64,000 nt of DNA from Rubrobacter_A sp965214435. GTDB lineage: Bacteria; Actinomycetota; Rubrobacteria; Rubrobacterales; Rubrobacteraceae. Location: NCBI GenBank assembly GCA_965214435.1, contig OZ243960.1, forward strand, positions 1,984,001-2,048,000. Reading direction: 5' to 3'. Below, piece after piece: positions 61,016-64,000 of the stretch (position 1 is its first letter; each line of letters begins with the position of its first letter). Below the pieces are notes generated by a model. The model ran no database searches. It saw only the letters and a list, made by a program, of their open reading frames with translations, and was not told the origin of the DNA. Made by a program: the position numbers and the translations under genes.

Positions 61016-62124
61016 GTCCTGGTGAGACCGCCGGGGTTAGCTTCTACGAGATCCTGAAGGAGCGGGCTCGCGGGCTGGCGAACCTCGGGCCGCTCGCGCC
61101 GGAGATGTGCGAGCGGGCGATGGACATGATCCTGGCCCGAGAAGCTACCCCGGCTCAGATCGGTGGTTTCCTGCTGGTGGGCCGCGCCGCCGGAGACACC
61201 GCACAGGAGCTCGTAGGCTATACTCGCGCGCTCCGCTCGCGCGTCCGGGCGTTCGACGCTCCGCCGGGACCTCCAGTCGTTACGGTAACCGGCGGCTTTG
61301 ACGGGAAGCTCCGTACCTCCAATATCGGGGCGGCCTCCGCGCTGGTTGCGGCTGCGGCCGGAGGGCGGGTGATCCTGCCCGGCTGCGAAGACACGCCCCC
61401 GAAGTCCGGGCGCACGAACTTCGACGCACTGCGAGGCATCGGCCTCAAAGCTCCGCAGAACCTTGAAGAGGCGGAAGCCTCGCTGGCACGCTACGGTTTC
61501 GCGGCGGTAAGCACCCGGCACTACCTGCCCGAACTGCACGCGCTCTTGGGGCTGCGCCGGGAGATGGTGCGCCGGACGGCGCTGAACGTCGTCGAGAAGC
61601 TCGTCTCCCCCGTCCCAGATACCAGGTTTATGGTGGGCATAACGCACAGTCCGTTTCTAAAGCTTATCCCGGAAGTGCTGCGCGGCCTGGGCGTCCGGCA
61701 CGCGCTGGTCTACCGGGCGATAGAGGGCTCCGACGAGGCCCCGCTCGACGGCCGGTCCCGCGTGGTGGCGCTCAGAGGAGAAAAGACCGAGGAGATTCAC
61801 GTGGAGCCCGAGGCCCTGGGACTCTCCCGCGCGGGGAGGAGCTGTATACCCTGGATCTCTGCGGAAGATGAAGCCGGACGTCTCCTCACCATCCTGGAAG
61901 GCAGGAGTAGCAGCGCCAAAGACCCGGAGAAGGACCTCCTGCTGTACAACGCTGCCCTGCGCCTGTGGACGGCGGACATGGGCGGGCGCGAGGCTTCACT
62001 CAAACACCACGTCGAACGGGCGCGAGCGGCGCTCGACTCCGGCTCCGCGGGCCGTCTCGTGTGCGAGTTGGGTAAGAGTCTCACCCTCGACCGCCAGCTT
62101 GCCGCGTCTTACCGGAGCGACTAA
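61012..62124 (+). CDS. Anthranilate phosphoribosyltransferase-like protein (TrpD2/YbiB family)
   Basis: 370 residues of the TrpD/nucleoside-phosphorylase type III fold: helical N-terminal part (EMCERAMDMILAREATPAQIGGFLLVGRAAGDTAQELVGYTRALR), VVTVTGGFDGKLRTSNIGAASALVAAAAGGRVILPGCEDTPPKSGRTNFDALRGIGLKA. The PRPP-binding GTGGD motif of true TrpD is changed to VTGGFDGK, as in TrpD2/YbiB proteins, which bind nucleic acid rather than making tryptophan. GTG start overlaps nirD (GTGA), so it belongs to the nitrate operon. Confidence 0.85.
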   Translation: MSPGETAGVSFYEILKERARGLANLGPLAPEMCERAMDMILAREATPAQIGGFLLVGRAAGDTAQELVGYTRALRSRVRAFDAPPGPPVVTVTGGFDGKLRTSNIGAASALVAAAAGGRVILPGCEDTPPKSGRTNFDALRGIGLKAPQNLEEAEASLARYGFAAVSTRHYLPELHALLGLRREMVRRTALNVVEKLVSPVPDTRFMVGITHSPFLKLIPEVLRGLGVRHALVYRAIEGSDEAPLDGRSRVVALRGEKTEEIHVEPEALGLSRAGRSCIPWISAEDEAGRLLTILEGRSSSAKDPEKDLLLYNAALRLWTADMGGREASLKHHVERARAALDSGSAGRLVCELGKSLTLDRQLAASYRSD

Positions 62125-62342
62125 AGGTCCGGGTCTCTCTGGCCGATAAACTAACTAGAAGAATATAATAGCCTCGGTACCTAAAAATTTAGAGTATCCG
62201 TAACGGTTTGTCACCTTTGCGAGTCTAAATATAGGCAAAGGGGAGTGGGGGTAGGTGTCTCAGCCGTCCGGGATTTCGGCAAGCGTCCGGCCGCCTGTAA
62301 AACTACCGGAGCTTTGGGAAAGGAGTTTTGTAAGATAGACAT
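62125..62342. other. Intergenic region with a 7-bp inverted repeat
   Basis: Contains CCTTTGC (62214-62220) and GCAAAGG (62235-62241), a perfect inverted repeat with 14-bp spacing, overlapping a weak promoter-like pair TTGTCA (62208-62213) and TATAGG (62230-62235). It may be an operator for the PAS-sensor gene. Confidence 0.4.
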
Positions 62343-64000
62343 ATGGACCCCGATTATTACAAGAGTTTGAACTTCGGTGAGCAACGGCGTTTTCTAGAGT
62401 CCATCGCGAAAAGTGCCAACGACGCCATAATCGTAACGGAAGCGGGGTCGCTGGACGAGCCGGGACCGAAGGTAATCTATGTCAATGCGGCTTTTACCCG
62501 GATGACCGGCTACCATCCATCGGATATCCTGGGCCGCTCGCCCCGCGTTCTGCAGGGTCCGGGGACGGATCGCGAGAAGCTCGATGAGATACGGGCGGCC
62601 CTCGAAAAAGGCGAGTCCGTGCGGACGGAGTTACTGAACTACCACAAGGACGGCTCGGAGTTCTGGGTCGAGCTGGACATCGTGCCGGTAGACTCCGGGG
62701 AGGGACCCGAGTATTGGCTCTCGGTCCAGCGGGACGTTACCAGGCGGGTACGGGGCGAGGAAAAACGCCGGGAGAACGAGCGGCGGTTGCGCGCGGTGCT
62801 CGCCCAGTACGGGTCGGATATGATCACCATCCTGAAGCCTGATGGTACCCCGAGGTATGAGAGCCCGGCTATAGAGCGGAACCTCGGCTACCGGCACCGG
62901 GAAGAGGTCGGGGAGAACCTCTTTGAGCGCGTTCACCCCAACGACGCGGAGAAACTCGCTGAGTCCGTGGCCCAGTCCCTGACGACCCCCGGTCAGTCGC
63001 CGCCCGTCGAGTACCGGCTGCGCCACGCCGACGGTTCCTGGCGCTACTTCGAGTCTATCGGCAACAACCTCGCCGACGACCCCGACGTAGAGGGGATCGT
63101 CGTTAACACCCGTGATATCACCGGGCGCAAGAAAGCCGAGGAGTCTCTAAGGCGTTCCGAGGAGCACTTTCGGACGGTGGTCGAGTCCCTGGGCGAGGGG
63201 CTGGTAATCACCGATGCCGAAGACCTCGTTACCGAGGTAAACGGCCGCATGGTCGAGCTTAGCGGCTATACGCGGGAGGAGATGCTCGGGCGGGCGGCCT
63301 ACGAGTTGTTCTCGCCGCCGGAGGAGGAAGAAGCCATGCGTGAGCGCAACCGGGCGCGGCTCGCGTCCGGCGAACACGAAGTGTACGAAACCCGTATCCG
63401 GCGCAAAGACGGCAGTCTCTTCTGGGGAGAGGTGAATGCTACTCCTTATCATGGTGGAGCCGGGAACGGCGCGGGTACGCTGGGCGCGGTCACGGACATC
63501 ACCGAGCGCAAAAAGGCGGAAGCGGCGCTGGTCGAAGAACACAACCTGCTCCGGACCATCGTCGATACCGCCCAGGACTTAATCTTCGTCAAGGACACCG
63601 AGCACCGCTTTATACTCAATAACGCCCGGCACCGCGAGATCCTCGGTGCCGAAAGCCAGGAGGACGCCCTCGGAAAAACGGACGCCGACTTCTTTCCATC
63701 AGACATTACGGACGGCTACCACGAAGACGACCTGAAGCTTTTCAGAACGGGCCGGACGCAACTCGGTAAGGAGGAACGTTTCATAGAAGTGACCGGAGAG
63801 CGGGGTTGGATCTCCACCACCAAAGTGCCTCTCTACGGGGCCTCCGGCGAAATCGAAGCCCTCGTCGCTATCTGCCGAGACATAACCGACTCCAAGCGCG
63901 CCGAGGAGGCCTTGAGGGAGAGCGAGGAGCAGTTTCGCGGCGCTTTCGAGGACGCTCCCGTGGGCGCTGCGCTGGTAGCCACCGACAGCAACTTTCTGGA
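62343..64000 (+). CDS. Multi-PAS sensor protein, 3' truncated by window edge
   Basis: Open from ATG 62343 to the right edge, 552 codons so far. Four PAS/PAC units (about 15-140, 148-265, 275-393, 400-520) and the beginning of a fifth (EEQFRGAFEDAPVGAALV). The first, GYHPSDILGRSPRVLQGPGTDREKLDEIRAALEKGESVRTELLNYHKDGSEFW, is LOV-like but has Ser-Pro where LOV photoreceptors have Asn-Cys, so it cannot form the flavin adduct. PAC ends DITERKKAE or similar recur. No membrane segment. The output domain (kinase, cyclase or phosphatase) lies outside the window. Confidence 0.88.
   Translation, partial: MDPDYYKSLNFGEQRRFLESIAKSANDAIIVTEAGSLDEPGPKVIYVNAAFTRMTGYHPSDILGRSPRVLQGPGTDREKLDEIRAALEKGESVRTELLNYHKDGSEFWVELDIVPVDSGEGPEYWLSVQRDVTRRVRGEEKRRENERRLRAVLAQYGSDMITILKPDGTPRYESPAIERNLGYRHREEVGENLFERVHPNDAEKLAESVAQSLTTPGQSPPVEYRLRHADGSWRYFESIGNNLADDPDVEGIVVNTRDITGRKKAEESLRRSEEHFRTVVESLGEGLVITDAEDLVTEVNGRMVELSGYTREEMLGRAAYELFSPPEEEEAMRERNRARLASGEHEVYETRIRRKDGSLFWGEVNATPYHGGAGNGAGTLGAVTDITERKKAEAALVEEHNLLRTIVDTAQDLIFVKDTEHRFILNNARHREILGAESQEDALGKTDADFFPSDITDGYHEDDLKLFRTGRTQLGKEERFIEVTGERGWISTTKVPLYGASGEIEALVAICRDITDSKRAEEALRESEEQFRGAFEDAPVGAALVATDSNFL

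Noticed and set aside
62241..62310. Possible cyclic-di-GMP (GEMM) riboswitch because of GGTAGGTG and GC-rich repeats
   Set aside because: The other conserved GEMM segments and pairing are missing; only an inverted repeat could be supported.

Overview
The window is high-GC, tightly packed bacterial DNA with many GTG and TTG starts and many genes joined by 1-14 bp overlaps. Gene content (stand-alone CofD, CofC and CofE, several F420-type oxidoreductases, a Ser/Thr kinase with a Rubrobacter-type extracellular domain, Pho-box alkaline phosphatase, frequent ATA codons) points to a deep-branching actinobacterium, most likely Rubrobacter or a close relative. This is inferred from gene families, not from a marker gene. 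No rRNA, tRNA, CRISPR array, phage or intact insertion sequence was seen.

Layout. 1-900: ArsR regulator (cut by the left edge) and cation efflux protein. 986-3298: benzoylformate decarboxylase-like enzyme and TVP38 membrane protein. 3334-7928: MarR regulator divergent from a drug-efflux ABC pair, a degenerate SDR and a double-domain deazaflavin (F420)-type reductase. 7992-13766: ribose operon rbsR-A-C-B-K-D with a perfect operator. 13767-16900: lower-GC block with an AraC regulator, a CPBP protease and a broken CPBP copy. 16947-20823: methyltransferase, flavin reductase, MarC, and an alkaline phosphatase behind a four-repeat Pho box. 20899-23970: lipoate-ligase-like protein and the coenzyme F420 genes cofD-cofC-cofE, with cofE apparently frameshifted. 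24020-30774: assimilatory sulfate operon cysH, siroheme sulfite reductase, FrhB-like F420-reducing/oxidising subunit, small unknown, sat, cysC, TauE exporter. 30824-34045: unknown membrane protein, luciferase-like monooxygenase, a PPOX-FbiB-like fusion and an anti-sigma-type ATPase. 34334-38508: minus-strand catabolic operon (SDR, hydrolase, sugar-type MFS, epimerase). 38509-39223: decayed spacer with an oxidoreductase remnant. 39224-41660: Asp23 protein, methyltransferase, histone-deacetylase-like amidohydrolase. 41740-52061: GST and acyl-CoA metabolism (racemase-like CoA transferase, two acyl-CoA ligases, two thiolases, SDR), a membrane Ser/Thr kinase and a gamma carbonic anhydrase. 52079-62124: nitrate assimilation (NarK, NasA, NirB, nitrite channel, NirD, TrpD2-like), with an AhpD-like protein whose active-site CxxC is written CxxTGA. 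62343-end: PAS multi-sensor cut by the right edge.

Themes. Coenzyme F420 connects several parts: biosynthesis (21689-23970), a candidate dehydro-F420 reductase fusion (32523-33590), and likely users (6933-7928, 26635-27828, 31492-32526). The strongest leads are (a) a two-gene arrangement resembling a split F420H2-dependent sulfite reductase inside an assimilatory cys operon, and (b) a probable selenocysteine-containing AhpD-like protein with a good bacterial SECIS-type hairpin just after the TGA, next to the nitrate transporter. Both are inferences from motifs and context.
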